Counted from the first letter of the stretch, positions 28,922-41,878 are shown. The stretch is 64,000 bases of DNA from Cercozoa sp. M6MM (GCA_040357565.1 JBDODJ010000061.1); one strand, 5' to 3'. The notes: generated from the sequence alone by a model not told the origin. Program-made: numbers and translations.

Positions 28922-30184
28922 ATGTTTCGTATTGCGATCGGGCGCACGCGCATTGCGTGTCGCTTGAACTCGACGTTCCATAAGGTGCATTATTTTGTTA
29001 TCGATTGTGCTTGTCATCTGTGAGACAAGTACCCTTTCTTGTGAGCGTAGTTAATGACAATGGTGAAACTGGAGGAAAGTGGAAATCCACGACCTTTAAT
29101 CTCAGGATACGATGACTGCAAGACTGCCGTGTTGGGTCCTTTCACTGGTGCGGATAAGGACGAACCTGCTGATGACGAGAACATGAACGTCAACGAGTTG
29201 ACACAGCTGGCTGTTGCTGCGTGTCTCATGCGCGATTTAAAAACTGTTCGCACAGGTAACAAGAATTTATAAATCTACAGTCTGTGAGCATATCATATTT
29301 CCCTTTCTCAGTTTTGAAACTGCTGGGCAAACAAAAGTCATCTGCGTACTTAAGCGTTGCCACTTTCAATGCTCTCGCTGTGCAGCTCTGCTCAATTATC
29401 GAGGAGATGTACGTGCCTCCGTGTCTTCCTACTGCGTTGAGTCAATGTTTGTGGTGCTGAGTAGCGAGGATCCGGAAAGCACTCAGCTTGCCTCACTAGT
29501 GGAGTGTCTCCCGATGATGTGGAAAGCGATGTGTCTGCAGACGTTGTATCACCACATGGTACATTTTTGTGCTGTACTGTGCCTACTTTCTGACGTCCTG
29601 TAACTGCTGAACTGAGGACAGGGCACTATGCAACGCTATTCCACCCTGTATGCACTGACTGGGCGCCTGGTCCGTGCACAACAACACGCGTGTGAGGTGC
29701 TCTATGGCTCGGACAGAATCGATGAGCACATTCGTCTTTTGGTCCAGCATCACGTACATTGTCTTTATGCATCCAAGTGAGCTATTGACATGCGGCTTTG
29801 GCTTTCAAAGGAGACGAGCGTAACGGCGTTTTTGAACAATTCACCTTCGCTGTACTTGGCGTCACTGCATGCGCTGTGGAAGCCACTTCGGTTTGTGCAC
29901 GCCTTTGTCAACACAACCTGCTGTGCTCTCATACCTCTGATTCTTGGTTCGCAGATGGGCTTGGAAACAAACAGAATCTCGAGAATCGAGAGATCTGATC
30001 AGCAAACAGGTGTGCTCAACTGTCTTGAAATATGTGCGCTCACACTCCCACTCTGCGTACAGGCAAAATTTGTTCGCGTCGCAATGCGTCGTCGATACAA
30101 TCGAGATCAGCTGTATTCTGTCACCGCGTTACGGGACATCCGAACATTGACACGGCCTTGTCACCGCAGCCCTCCATCAGATAG
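28922..30184 (+). CDS. Predicted mitochondrial helical-repeat protein
   Basis: The ATG at 28922 gives MFRIAIGRTRIACRLNSTF, Arg/Ser-rich without acids, a good mitochondrial presequence. Joined exons read PRPLISGYDDCKTAVLGPF, NELTQLAVAACLMRDLKT, SSAYLSVATFNALAVQLCSI, DPESTQLASLVECLPMMW, KAMCLQTLYHHM, QRYSTLYALTGRLVRAQQHA, DRIDEHIRLLVQHH and SVTAFLNNSPSLYLASLHAL. The helix pairs with an A-T-F-N-A-L element are PPR-like, but no strict 35-residue period was confirmed. The stop is TAG at about 30182-30184 in the frame that follows the phase-1 join; the exact C-terminus is uncertain. It lies downstream of TRMU on the same strand, but no operon is expected. Confidence 0.5.
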
Positions 30185-30974
30185 GGATTAGGCCTTGGTA
30201 AATTGAGGGTACTTTGCCAGTGATACAAAAAAACTAAGGAACGAAAGAAAGTCTGTTCTTGGAGGGAGTGGCCAAGTGTCAGTTTGAAAGAGTGAGTTCC
30301 CCGTACAGTTGAGCGGCAAAGCACTGGTGGACGGGAATGACACCCGTCGGGTGTTGTTATTGGGTTGGCGTGAAGGAAAGAAGAGGAAAGGAGAGGAAAG
30401 AAGAAGGAAGAAGAAGGGCCTCTGTAAAGAAGGCAGGGACCGGTAGAAGCGGAGACAACTGGTCCTGGAGGGATCAGATTACCTGGTCTTTGAGTTCAGC
30501 TGCAAAAGCTTGCTCAAGGCTGTTCCACGGACTGAAGCTCTTAGTAGGTCAGGATCTAAGTTTAAACACACGGCAAAATCTTCCACACCCTCTCTTGAGG
30601 TATTTAGTAAGTCTTAAAGCGGCTGCCGCGCGGTTAGTAGATCGTGCTGTGGCAGCATCAGCGCAGGGCCAGGGGCCACCATTGTTGATTTCAAAGCACT
30701 GCAACACTCACGAAAGGTTGTGCATCACTGCAACCCCGCCCTTCCGATACCGCTGTTGTGCAACAGGCAAAAAACAAAATATGACACCCCCTTAATCAAT
30801 CTGAAGACTGCCCCCTGCCAGCCTGCGCGAGCACTGCACTCTACGCAATCCGGGCCATGAACGTGCCGAGTCGCGTAGGTAAGCGTAATCCGCAGGGCGC
30901 AATGCAGCCAGATCTTTTTTCCGGTTGATTGTTGTTTGTTCGCGCGTCCCGCGCGTGTGTGTGCTGTTCTGCAG
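30185..30974. other. Intergenic stretch containing the SINE-like insertion
   Basis: Between the helical-repeat gene and the first exon I can place of the giant orphan gene. Apart from the insertion at 30337-30789 it includes an ATG-led piece at 30856 (MNVPSRVGKRNPQ) that could be the first exon of the next gene but does not join it in frame. Confidence 0.35.
30337..30789 (+). mobile_element. SINE-like insertion with 9-bp direct repeats and A-rich tail
   Basis: The sequence atgacaccc occurs at 30337-30345 and again at 30781-30789. The second copy directly follows an A-rich end (caaaaaacaaaat). Insertion body 30346-30780 (435 bp) with tail then target duplication is the layout of a retroposed short element. 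A purine-rich block (ggaaagaagaggaaagg) lies near its 5' end. A 152-codon frame runs through it but resembles no protein. I saw no clear pol III A or B box, so a truncated LINE end is the alternative. Confidence 0.5.
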
Positions 30975-33900
30975 GTATAATTTTATTGGTAAATGCGCAG
31001 TGGCGAGGAGAATTGGCGCCACCCGGCGCGTTCTCTCATCTTGGGTGCTCGAGGAGGTAGCAATTTATTTGTTTTTGTCTTTTTGCGCCGTGAGAAGAAC
31101 GCGTTTTTTGCTGCATTAGGATCCGTCGCCGCCACGCAAGCACAACAACGCGGCGACCGTGGCTGACCTTCGTCGCATCTTTGAAGAGAATGGCGACATG
31201 TGCGTTTTGCTTTGCGTTGGTACTGCTGGCTGACTGACTGGTGTGTCTGCACAGCGAGTCGTTCACGCCGGAGGACCCGCTGGACGGCCCTGCGCGCAAC
31301 ACGCTGCTCGGTGAGACGTCGATGGTTCGTCTGCGTACGGGCAAGCAGGACCTCGATACGGCGGTAGGATTTTTGTTGAGTTGAGTTGCTTTGAGCTGAG
31401 TTGAGTTGCTCTGAGTCGAGATGAGTTGAGTTTTGCTTTGCAGGTGATGACGACGCCGAACTACGCCGAGTCGGAAGCGATGACGGTGACTGGTTCCGAC
31501 TGGGTGTACCGTCCGTCGCTCGATCGCGCCGATCGCTCGTACGGTTCGCACTACACGGAGCGACAGGCGCGTGAGTTGTCTGCAATGACTTCGGTACGAC
31601 TGGCTTTCGCTTTGAGTTGCTTTGCGATGAGTTGAGTTGAGTTGAGTTGAGTCGACTTGAGTTGCTTGTGCGCAGGAGCACCGCGTGCGCCAGCTGCGGC
31701 AGAACGTCGTGGAGGACATCCAGGCGGAGCATGCGCAGCTGCGCGAGCGACTGTACGGCGAGTTCCTGCAGTCGGACGGCGCTGGTCTGCAGCTGCAGCA
31801 GGAGCTGGGTACCTGGGCTGCTGTACCCTCTGCTTACTTCCCTTTACCCCCCTGCTTGCAGGCGAAATGACGGAGGAGCAAGTGAAGCAGCAATTCGAGC
31901 AATGGCTCCAGTCCTCGCGATCCGAGCAGAAGTAACATTCTTACTCCCCCCTTCCCCTCCCTACCCCTTGCCGTGCAGATGGTCGTCGGCGATGGTGAAG
32001 GCACTGGACGCCGTGGCGCAAGGCTACAGCATCGAGGAGCTGCTGCCGCAGATGCGTGTGCACGAGCGAGTCACTCTGCTGGGTGCCATGGGCCAGATGG
32101 ACCGCGCCTGGGACCAGGTGGCGCAGCTCCAACAGGACGCGCAGCAGGTCGACGGCGAGCTCGTACCCCCTACCCCTTTACCCCTCCCCTTTAGCCCCTC
32201 ACCCCCACCCTGGCAGAACGAGCAGCTCGAACTGGCCGAGTTCGCGTTCGCGCAGCGACTGCACCGCATCAACGACGGTTTCGACTGCGACGGTACCTCT
32301 TGCTTTAGGTGGCTGTGTGTCTGGTCGATCAAGACCGAACGGTACTGGACCGAAACCGTCCTTGCTTCCTCACTCAGGTAAGACACGTGCGCGTGCTGAG
32401 TTCGCCAAGCGTCGCTTCCGTCTGCCGACGGATCAGGTGCGACTTGCCCCCTCCCCCCCCCTCCACCCCTTTACCCCCCCCCTTTCCCCCCCCCCCCCCC
32501 CAGGCGCTGCGTGACTGGCTCGACAAGCGTCGTCAGGAGCGTTTCGACCGCGAGAACGCCGTGCGATCGGTAGGCCGATTTCTATCTTACGGGGCACTAG
32601 GATTCTTTAGGGGGTGGTATTAAAGGGTGATATGGTTAAGAGGCTGTGATATGTACAGGTGGCACGCGACATTGTCGAGCGTGCCAACACGTGGGAGAGC
32701 GAGGACATCACGCGCACCATCGAGCAGCAGGACGACGAGTGGGCCGACTGGAACCCGAAGCTGCCCTTCCCGGCGCTCAAGCGCGACGAGCTGCGCTTCG
32801 AGATGGCCGAGCACGGTTTCATCCCCCACCCTACCCTCTTACCCCTACCCACCCTCTTCCCCTACCCTATCTCCTACCCCCCCGTACAGGTCGCGCGCAG
32901 ACGCTCTTCACGAAGTTTGCTGGCGTTGACTTCGACGACATGGTGGAGCAGGTGTCTTGCGTTTTACCACCCCCCCCCCCCCCCCGTCGCCCCGTTTCCC
33001 CCCCCCCCCCCCCAGTTGCCGCCGCTGGAGCACCGTCTGCGCGAGACGCGCAGCAAGGCGATTCGCAAGATGCGTTTCCGCAACCGTCACGACACCGATC
33101 GGTATCAATTGGATCAGTCAGTCACGTGGTCACACAGGGGTGGGTCATACTGGGTGGGTCACTGAGGATTGCCACGTGCGCAGCTACCCGTTCCAGCAGA
33201 AGGATCAGTTCGGCCTGCTGCGCCGCGAGCGCAAGGGCATCATGGGCTTCCAGGTACACAAGTTGTCCTGTTGGACGGATGAGTGGTCCATTTGGACCGA
33301 CGTGTGTGCGTGTCCGTTTGGACCGACATGTGTACCGGTGAGGACAGGCGTTTTTGTCGCGCGGCGATCTGTCGCAGCGCAAGTCGCTGTCGGAATTTGC
33401 GTTCGACCCGCGCTTCATGCCGCAGACTGTGCGTTTATACCCCCCCCCCCCCACACACAGCCCCTACCCTTACCCCCCTGTCCTCAGGTGACGCCAGGCA
33501 GTGCGTGGCCGTCGACGCTGCAGGTGAAGCTGACGACCTACCTGCCCGAGGATCTGGAGCGAGCCACGCTGCGACTGGTCGAGGAGATGGGCCATCTGAG
33601 TCGGTACCCGCGATCCCATCCTCCCTTACCCCTACCCCCCATCCCCCTTTACCCCCTCCGCCCGCAGTCGTCGCCGCATGCGCGAGCCGGTGCGCGAGTT
33701 GTTGGTGACGGGCGTGTCGACCAACACGCCGGCCATGAAGGCGGCCGGCACGCACCGCAGTGAGGTGCTGCACCACAAGCTGCGCGTCTTTGTCGGCGCC
33801 TTCCTGCGACAGGAGGTGGCTTTACTACCTGTTTACCCCCCCCTCTTACCTCCCCTGTTACACCCGTCTTACCCCCCTGCAGCTGCTGAAGGACGCGCAG

Positions 33901-36832
33901 GCAGCGGGCAAGAGCGAGAACGACGAGTTGCTGGCCGAGTTGGACGCGCAGGTGGCTCCGCTGGTGGCCAACATGAGCATCGAACGCAAGGGCGACTGGT
34001 ACCTTTTCACTGGGGACACGTAGCTCACTCGGGGCACTGGGTGTGTGACCCATGGGTGTGTGTGACACGTGTGACACGTGCGCAGCTTCTGGCTCACGCT
34101 GCCGCACAGCGAGTCGGAGCAGTCGGGCCAGCTCGGAGTGACGTACCGTGCCACGCGCGAACTGCTGCGCCGACTGCACCTAGACAAGCAGCAGCGCCTG
34201 CGTCGCTTCCTGGAGCTGCCTGGTACCTCTTCCTTACCCCTACCCCTCCCCTTCTTACCCCTACTTCACATCTTACCCTCCGTACTCCCAGTGCGTGAGT
34301 GCGTGCCGGACAATGTGATGACGGCGGCCAATCAGGACCATCCGCTGATTGCCAAGTACTTTACTATCTGCCAATCTTGTTGTATATTGGATGAACACGC
34401 TTGTTCGACAGGTACGTCGATCGCGGTCGCGACTACCGCATCGACACTGAGTTCGACGTGGATCTCGACGTGGCGCGCTCTGCGTCGGTACTACCCTTTA
34501 CCCTCTTACCTTTTTAACCCTCCTACCTCCCCCTCCTGCAGTCGGTACTGGGTCACTACCCGCGTGCCGACACGGAGCAAGGTCGCGCCATGCTGGACGA
34601 GGCCGTTGACGACGCGCGCGCGCAGAAGCGACGCGGCAGTGGTTTTACCCCCCCCCCATTTACCCCCTTTCCCCTCTTCCCCGCCCCCCCCCCCCCTGCA
34701 GGCTCGCTGGACACGGACCTGAGCGATCTGCTGGACGCGCAGGACGATGAGCTGCAGCAGCGTATCGAGCAGTGGCTCGAGTCCAACGGTAGTCTGTCCA
34801 TGTTGGACCTGTCCATATGGACCAGTGATTAAGTGGGATGTATACTATTGCTGTGTGCGCAGAGGCGGGCGCATCACTACGCGCGCAACTCGGCGCCGCC
34901 GCCGGTCGTCGTCGCTTTGACCGTACATTTTTTATTTAGGGGGTGCAGATTAGTTAGGGGGTATTGATGGGGTTGGTTAAGGGGGCCTTTATCTTGATTA
35001 AGGCTGCGTATGCCAATAGGTGCCGTGACGGCGGCACTGGAGCGTCTGATTCCGCAGCTGCAGGCGTCGGTGGGTCCGTCGCTCCTGTCGCGCGACGATG
35101 TGGCCGACGAGTCGTCGCTGGTACCCCTCACCCCCACCCCTTCCTTTACACCCTTTACCCCCCCCCCCCCCAGCTGCCCGAGTTCCGGTACTGGCTGCCG
35201 TCGCCGGCGCAGCGACGACACGGCGCTGCGCGCGTCTACCACGCCAAGTTGGCGGTATACCCCCCTGTTTACCCCCCCCCCCCCCTGTTTACTCCTCCCC
35301 GGGATGAGTAGGCGGCGCGAGCGGCCAAGCTGCTGACGGCGCAGCAGAAGGCCGACGTCGAGAGGCAACTGATGTCGCTGCTGTCGCACGAGGTGGCCGA
35401 GGCGTTGCAGCGTGGCGAGGAGGTAGCCCCCACCCCTACTTCCTCACTCCTTTCCCCCCCCCCCCCCCCCGTACAGCTGACGACGGGCGCGTCGGAGGCC
35501 ATGGAGAACGCGGCCAGCGAGGGTCATCTGCTCGAGATGGTACCAAGTGACAGGACAACTGGACAGTCTGTGGACTTGATATGTCTGTACATTTGTACGG
35601 TACAGGTGGGCGGTACTATGGCACAGTCGGTGCGTGGACACGCCGAGTTGCGTCAGCAGTTGCTGCAGCGTCTGCAGGAGCACCGAGTCATCTCGCAGGA
35701 GGTTGGCCTTCCTGTTTACCTCCCCCATCTCTCTCATCTGCCATTACTATTGATGTGCACAGGAGGCCGATAAGTTGCGTGCCTCGCACAGTGAGGGTTC
35801 CCTGCCCTGTGTTTGCTTCGAGGTGTGTCGTTACGGTTTGTGTGATAGAGGCCTTCCGCGCGGAGGAGAACTACGTGCCGCAGGGCTCGCGCGACAGCAT
35901 GGCGACGGACCTGCTCACGGATCGCATGCTCGGCGGCGGTACTGCTGTTTTATACCCCCCCTTTCCCCCCCCCCCCCCATTTTACCCCCCTGTTTTGATA
36001 GGCGAATTCGGCGACGAGGTGTTCGATCCGCAGCTGCAGGGCCATCCGTTCGAGCAGCAGTTCCCGGTACTTATCCCCCCTGTACATTCCTTTACCCCAG
36101 TTACCCCCCCCCTCCCCGGCAGGGAAGCACGCTGACGAACGACAGGCAGGACACGGCGTTTGAAGAGTTCTCGCCGCGCGCACAGGCGCACACGCGCGTC
36201 GACACGGCGCATGTGGGTAGTTTTACCCCCACCCTTGCCCTCCCCTTTTACCCATGTCTCTATGTCTCTGGTAGGCTATGATGAGCCGTCGCTCGATCAC
36301 GATCACATTCCGCGACGCAGTCACGCCGATGCTGATCCGTCGGGCAACCAGGTGATTCTTACCCCACCCACCCATTTATCCCTTGTATGGTTGTGTCTGT
36401 AGGGTGAGGCGCACCCGGTGCGTGTCTCATGGATCGAGTCGCAGATCTACGGTAGGTCTTGTGCTGTTGTTTTACCACCCCCTTACCCCCTACCCCTTGG
36501 TTAGGTGACGAGAACGACGACTTCTCGGCCGTGGACGACGAGGCCGACTTCACGATGCTGTTGGAGCGACCTGAGGCGCGATACGAGGCCACGACGGTGC
36601 TTTACCCCCCTCCCCGCTTAACCCTCTCCTTACCCTCCCTGTGTCTGCAGCGTGCCTTCAACCCGAACATGATGTTCATGAAGACAAACCGGCGCCTCAA
36701 GGACTTCACGATGCGACGTTGCTACCTGTCGTCGCCGCACGTCCACGCCAAGTTCGGCAAGGAGCACTGGGAGCTCCGCTACGTGCGCGTACTACCTGCT
36801 CTTCTTTTCTGTTGTACATACGTAAGATATAG

Positions 36833-36863
<31 letters not shown>

Positions 36864-36986
36864 GCACAGCAATCCCTTACTTTCGAGAACGTGCCGCCCG
36901 AGGACCGCGAGGAGATCACCAAGATGCTCCGCACGCTCGCAGGTGCGCAGGTGGCCGTCAACTACAAGTTCACCGAGCTGCTCTAA
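30975..36986 (+). CDS. Giant orphan protein in dozens of small exons
   Basis: I do not recognise this protein. From 30975 to the TAA at 36984-36986 almost every 60 to 200 bp holds one open exon, about three dozen in all, split by short introns that are mostly TTTACCCC tracts. Landmarks: SPPRKHNNAATVADLRRIFE, FTPEDPLDGPARNTLLGE, DWVYRPSLDRADRSYGSH, VVEDIQAEHAQLRERLYGE, DWLDKRRQERFDRENAVRS, WADWNPKLPFPALKRDELRF, AFLSRGDLSQRKSLSEFAFD, LQVKLTTYLPEDLERATLRL, LLVTGVSTNTPAMKAAGTH, DTDLSDLLDAQDDELQQRI, HPFEQQFP, and near the end KTNRRLKDFTMRRCYLSSP and KMLRTLAGAQVAVNYKFTEL. It should exceed 1,000 residues, soluble, charged, with helical stretches. The start is not resolved. Confidence 0.65.
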
Positions 36987-37428
36987 GAGCTCTACTAACC
37001 AGGGTTTATCGGTGACCGGTCTGACGCCTTTGTCTTCGGTTTCAGTTCGAGTCTTATCTTACGCGTTTCGATTTATACCTCGGGTCGGGTCGGGTAGATG
37101 TACAGGCATATCGTATATCTGTATATCGCGGGACAAGCAGGACGATGAGATGCAATGCGACTTAAAGCGCGACTCAAACCTGGCACAGAAAGCGAGATGA
37201 TGGGATACCTCGCTTCCGTTGCTTTTCTTTCCAGAATCATTTGATTCTGTCGCTTCGTCTATTTGACGACTTACTTCTTTCATTTAGTTCTTTTCACTGA
37301 CAACCGTCAGTAACACTAGCAACAACTAACTCCTTCAGTTAATGGTCGCGAATCACTCGAAGTCGAAAGTGAGCGATTCGCGGGTGACTCGACTCGTGGA
37401 CCTTGATCAGTCGACTCGTGGACCTTGA
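36987..37428. other. Intergenic stretch with a 22-bp tandem duplication
   Basis: Convergent 3' region between the giant orphan gene (plus) and the formin (minus). It contains two exact copies of gactcgtggaccttgatcag plus tc (37391-37412 and 37413-37434), the second overlapping the formin stop codon. Nothing else coding is seen. Confidence 0.6.
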
Positions 37429-37981
37429 TCAGTCGACTCGCGGCGGCAACATGCTGGACGGCAACTGGAAGCCAGGCGCCTGCTTACGCTCGCGGCGACG
37501 CTGCTGCACCTGCTGCGCGATGGCGGCAGCACTGCCGGACTGCAGCTGGCCCTGTTCACACAGACAAAAATAAACATTTACCACACACATGTGTTATGCA
37601 CATTTGTGTCGTGCGGATGTCTTGTGTGGATGTACCAAAACGTTATCGACAACATCATCGCCACCAGCGCCAGCCTTCTTGGTCGGCTTCTTCTTGGTCT
37701 ATGTTGAGACAAGGTATGCGCACAAGCGAGAGACCCCCGTATACATAGAACAGAGTGAGGGCACCCACGCGGCCTTGGATCGCGCCTCTCGCTCGCGTGC
37801 CTTCTGCGCTGCGTCCAAAAGGTCACCTTGCCGCTTGAAGTCCCTGTCAACAGGTCAGAAAAGACATGGAACACACTTCCTCAGTCCAGTTGATGGCACA
37901 CAAAGAAAACGCACTGCGAAAAGTCGCGGAACACGGCGAACAGTGCCTCCCATTTCATCGAGTTCTTGCGCTCGCCGAACC

Positions 37982-38032
<51 letters not shown>

Positions 38033-38730
38033 ATGGGTGTGTATAGGGGGGGGGGGGTTGGGGGGGGGGGGGGGTAGGAACAGAGGCAACCTGTGCCGTG
38101 TCGTCCGTGTCGTCGACGGCAGCCTGGAGTCGCTTCTCGAGTGCTTCCACCTTGGCCGAGGCCTCCTCATGGAAGCGGCCCATCACAGGTCCGAATCGGT
38201 CCTCGGGCGGTGCATTGGCGGCCGCCTTAAGCATGTTGCCGATCTTGCGCACATCACGTGCCAGCACCGTCACCTAGGGAAGGGTAAAGTGGGTCAACGG
38301 GTAAGATTGGTATAGATATAGCACCTCCTGCTTGAGCGCGTCCATCTCACTGCGCGTGTCTTCGAGCGGCGCCAGGTCGTCGCGGAACTTGAGTGCGTCG
38401 GGACGATCGCGTCGCAGCACCTGCACCAGGTACTGCAGAAGATTGCTCTTGTTGTCCTTGGTCTTGGTGGACGAGAGCTTCTTGAGTGTGTTGAGCTTGA
38501 AGCCATAGGCGCCGCCGTCCTTGGTGCTGCCGTTGAGGTAGTTGCCCAGTCGCAGCACAAAGGCGAACACGTCGCGCAGTGCCTCGCTCTGCCGCAGTGC
38601 CTTGAGCGACGCCTCCACCTGCACCAGCTGCCGATCCGCGTCCTCGAACATCTCGCCGAACTGCAGCGAGAAGTAGAACAACGACAGGCGCTGCTGGATA
38701 TTCTTGATGTCCTGCCAGGGGGGGGGGGGG
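37429..38730 (-). CDS. Formin, C-terminal part of FH2 domain and tail (5' end lost in gap)
   Basis: Actin nucleation and elongation factor. Read from the gap leftwards: QDIKNIQQRLSLFYFSLQFG, EASLKALRQSEALRDVFAFV, LRLGNYLNGSTKDGGAYGF, KLNTLKKLSSTKTKDNKSNL, LQYLVQVLRRDRPDALKF, then VLARDVRKIGNMLKAAAN, FHEEASAKVEALEKRLQAAV. The G-N-Y-L-N-G-x-x-x-x-x-G-A-x-G-F and L-x-x-T-K-x-x-D-x-K signatures are diagnostic FH2. The tail carries LQSGSAAAIAQQVQQRRRER, resembling the hydrophobic-then-basic DAD autoregulatory motif of diaphanous-type formins, and ends PPRVD with TGA at 37429-37431. The FH1, GBD and first FH2 helices must lie in or beyond the 100-N gap. Confidence 0.9.
37983..38074. repeat. (TG)n then poly-G tract in formin intron
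   Basis: TG repeat followed by two G runs of about a dozen bases each. It lies in a minus-strand intron, so the sense strand reads poly-C then CA; this is an exception to the TG-on-sense trend. Confidence 0.85.
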
Positions 38731-38830
38731 NNNNNNNNNNNNNNNNNNNNNNNNNNNNNNNNNNNNNNNNNNNNNNNNNNNNNNNNNNNNNNNNNNNNNN
38801 NNNNNNNNNNNNNNNNNNNNNNNNNNNNNN
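38731..38830. other. Assembly gap of exactly 100 N
   Basis: A run of 100 N with poly-G on its left and a TG repeat on its right. The round number is the usual placeholder for a gap of unknown size. Both neighbouring genes (formin to the left, RhoGEF to the right) lack their 5' halves, so the true distance is likely several kilobases. Confidence 0.9.
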
Positions 38831-38979
<149 letters not shown>

Positions 38980-39121
38980 GTAAGTAACTATGGAGTGTTG
39001 TGCCTATTCAGTTGCTGAAGAACACACACCGGTATCACCCGGATCGTCAGTCTTTAAGGAGGGTAAACACAGTATACCACCACTCTTTCACATTCTCCGC
39101 TCTTAGTTCATGTGTGTGTAG

Positions 39122-39803
39122 GCGCTCAAGAAGATCAAGCAGTCGGCAGATCATGTTAACGAACAAGTGAGACGTGGCGAGAACATTGAACGGTGTGTTA
39201 ATTTGTACACAAGTCCGCGCAACTACAGTGAACCCATCCACGTGCTTGTGTAACTGTTGTGTACACAGGATCCGCGAGTTAGAGGCCGCGTTCATCACGA
39301 ATCCGCACTTTTTATCTCCAAGTCGACTGCTGCTGAAGCGCGGTCCACTGCTTAAAAAGGGCAGCAAGGTGCCACAATCGCTTTAACTTGTGTGGGTGTC
39401 CTGTACTCGTTACTTTGGTTGCTCTCTGTGTCGGTGTTTGTGCAGGGCAACTCGCGCTACGAGTTCATTTTGTTCAACGATCAGCTGGTGTATGCTAAAC
39501 CTTTCGCCGGCGGCAAGTTGCGTCTGCACGCGCGAATTCCGCTGGATCGGTGTGTGTGTGTTTTCGGCCTAAACATTCGTGTTTTCATGTATGTGTGTTT
39601 GTGCAGTGCCTTTGTGATCACGGAACAGTCATCAGTCCAGGCTACAGTAGGCGACAGTGATGATAAGTACCGTGTCTTTCCGGGGGGAGACTAAGCTTAC
39701 TACCCTTCTGTTTGGGTGGTCAGTTTCTTGTCGGCAGCAGTGCGAACACGCGGTCGAAGTTTCTTCCGGCGTAGTCGGTCTCCGTCCAGGTCAGTCTCCT
39801 GTC

Positions 39804-39875
<72 letters not shown>

Positions 39876-41771
39876 TGTGTGTGTGTGTGGGTTTGTGTGT
39901 GTGTGGGTGTGTGTGTGTGGGTGTGTGTGTGTGTTCAATGTGGGTGTGTGTGTGTGCAGTGCGCACTCGGGCGAGTCGCTCGAGTTCGTCATCAACAACT
40001 CGGTCAAGTCCTTTGTAGTGCAAGCTGCCTCGCCGCAGGATAAGCAGGTATGTAGTCTATATATCTATGTGGCCCTTTATATATATATATATATATGCAT
40101 ATATGCCCAGGACTGGATGACGGCCCTGCAAACGGCCTGGGAACACCAGGCTGCCACGGTGCGCATGTCACAGTCCACCGCCGCTGCCGCTTCTGTTGTG
40201 TGTTTGTCCACTTCTTAACCCCCTCCTTTGTTGGTATGTTCGCAATATGAAACCCTCAGGTAAGGCCAAAGAATCGAACACGCGACGTGTGCGTCCTTTG
40301 CCAGCGCAGTTTCGGTTTACCCCCCTCTTACCCCCTTGCCCCTGTCTGTATCACCTCCCCATAGGTCTAATGCGGCGCAAGCACTGCTGCGAGGACTGCG
40401 GACGCGTCGTCTGCTCCGACTGTTCGCAGCATCGGATGCAGGTACTTGCCATGGTCACTCTCTGACTGTGAGGGTGGTCACTCTGACACGAACACATAGG
40501 TGGCAAGGCTATTAGCACGTGGCGACGATAGTCTGCACCGTGTTTGCGATCGGTACCGCGTGAGCCCCGCCCGTTTACCCCCTCCCACAATTACTCCTCT
40601 CCGTTTACCCCATTTGCCCTCGCCCTGGTGTCGTAGTTGTCATCAGAAACACGAGTCGCATGAGGCTGAAAAAGCGACGGTTAGTGGCGATGTCGGTGGC
40701 CACGAGGAGTCCTCAGTGACCGACAGATCAGTCGCCGGGACAGAGGTACTTGTGTCGGGTAGGCAGGGTGCTGGTAGTAGTCTGTGCAAGGAACAAGCTT
40801 GTTTAGTCGACTCATTCGCGACACAACTCGACGGCGCAGATGCAGTTGTCGCGCGAGCAGGCACTTGTGCAGGGTAGTACTTTTACCCCATCTTACCCCC
40901 CTCTTACTCCTTCTTACCCCCGACAGAGGCGGAGAAGAACTTCCGGCGACTACAGGGAGCGCAGTTGGGTCTGCCGCCACCCACGTCGGTACTAACTCCC
41001 AGTGTCACACCTTGAATGATCGATCTCACCGTCAGTCAGTGTGACACACGTATGACACATGTGACACGTATGTGTGTGTGTGTATGTCGAACAGGCAGCA
41101 GCACCTGCGAAACCGTCCAAGCCGAAACTGCGATCGACACGGTTCCTGCGACCGCCGCTGCGACCACCCAAGGTACCTCTTACCTGCTACTCGTTTACTC
41201 TCTTAACCTTTACCCCCCCCCCCGCTACTTGTACAGCTGCAGCGACGCGAGTCTTATTCGGAACTACAGCAATTGGTACCAAGATCAGGGGTAAAGGGGT
41301 TAAGTGGGATGGTAATTCTTGGCGTGGACAGCTCGATGTGACGGCAACGAGCACCACGAGTCGTCTCTCGGCGGCCACTTCGGTGGACTCTCTGGGCGAT
41401 GACATCACCGAAGGTACATGGTACACTGTCCAACAGAGTAGACTCCCAGCATGTTTTGTCGACTCAGTACGAGGCGGTACGCCGATGAAACCCTTTGACT
41501 CGGACTCCGACTCAGACACTGAGGTGAAACACCAACGGCAGCAACAACAGCACAGCGAAAAGTCGTCTGTGTCGAGTGGCACGCCTTCTGTCCGAGTCAC
41601 TGTCACCAACACGAGTGCACCTGCCCTGCCGGTACCTGCTTTCACAAAGAACGTTTGACTGGTCGCGTGACCAGTCGCCTGTAGCCTGACTGGACTGATT
41701 GGATGTTTCCAACACAGGTACCACGACGACCAAGGCGGCCAGCACCGCCTGCCCCCCGTCCCGGCGTTTGA
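39122..41771 (+). CDS. FYVE/PH RhoGEF, FGD-like (5' end lost in gap)
   Basis: The first exon seen, [15 protein letters not shown], followed by IRELEAAF, is the last helix of a DH (RhoGEF) domain. A PH domain follows: [75 protein letters not shown]. Then a FYVE zinc finger: [20 protein letters not shown] and, after introns, LHRVCDRCHQK, giving the paired C-x-x-C knuckles and the basic R-R-K-H-C-C patch that binds PI3P. The C-terminus is Ser/Pro-rich and ends APPAPRPGV (TGA 41769-41771). FGD proteins activate Cdc42/Rho on endosomal or cortical membranes. The catalytic DH core lies beyond the gap. Introns include long TG runs (39807-39957) and TTTACCCC tracts. Confidence 0.85.
39807..39957. repeat. 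(TG)n microsatellite in RhoGEF intron
   Basis: TG repeat with scattered gggtg interruptions directly after a donor-proximal gtcagtctcc; TG lies on the sense strand. Confidence 0.9.
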
Positions 41772-41878
41772 AATGCCGATTAAATTAAGTATGATGAGTT
41801 CGGTCTGACGTTCACGCAGAGCGACTCGACTGGATGGCGACGTTAACTTTGTCGAGAGCTGTATTTAACATAATTCTC

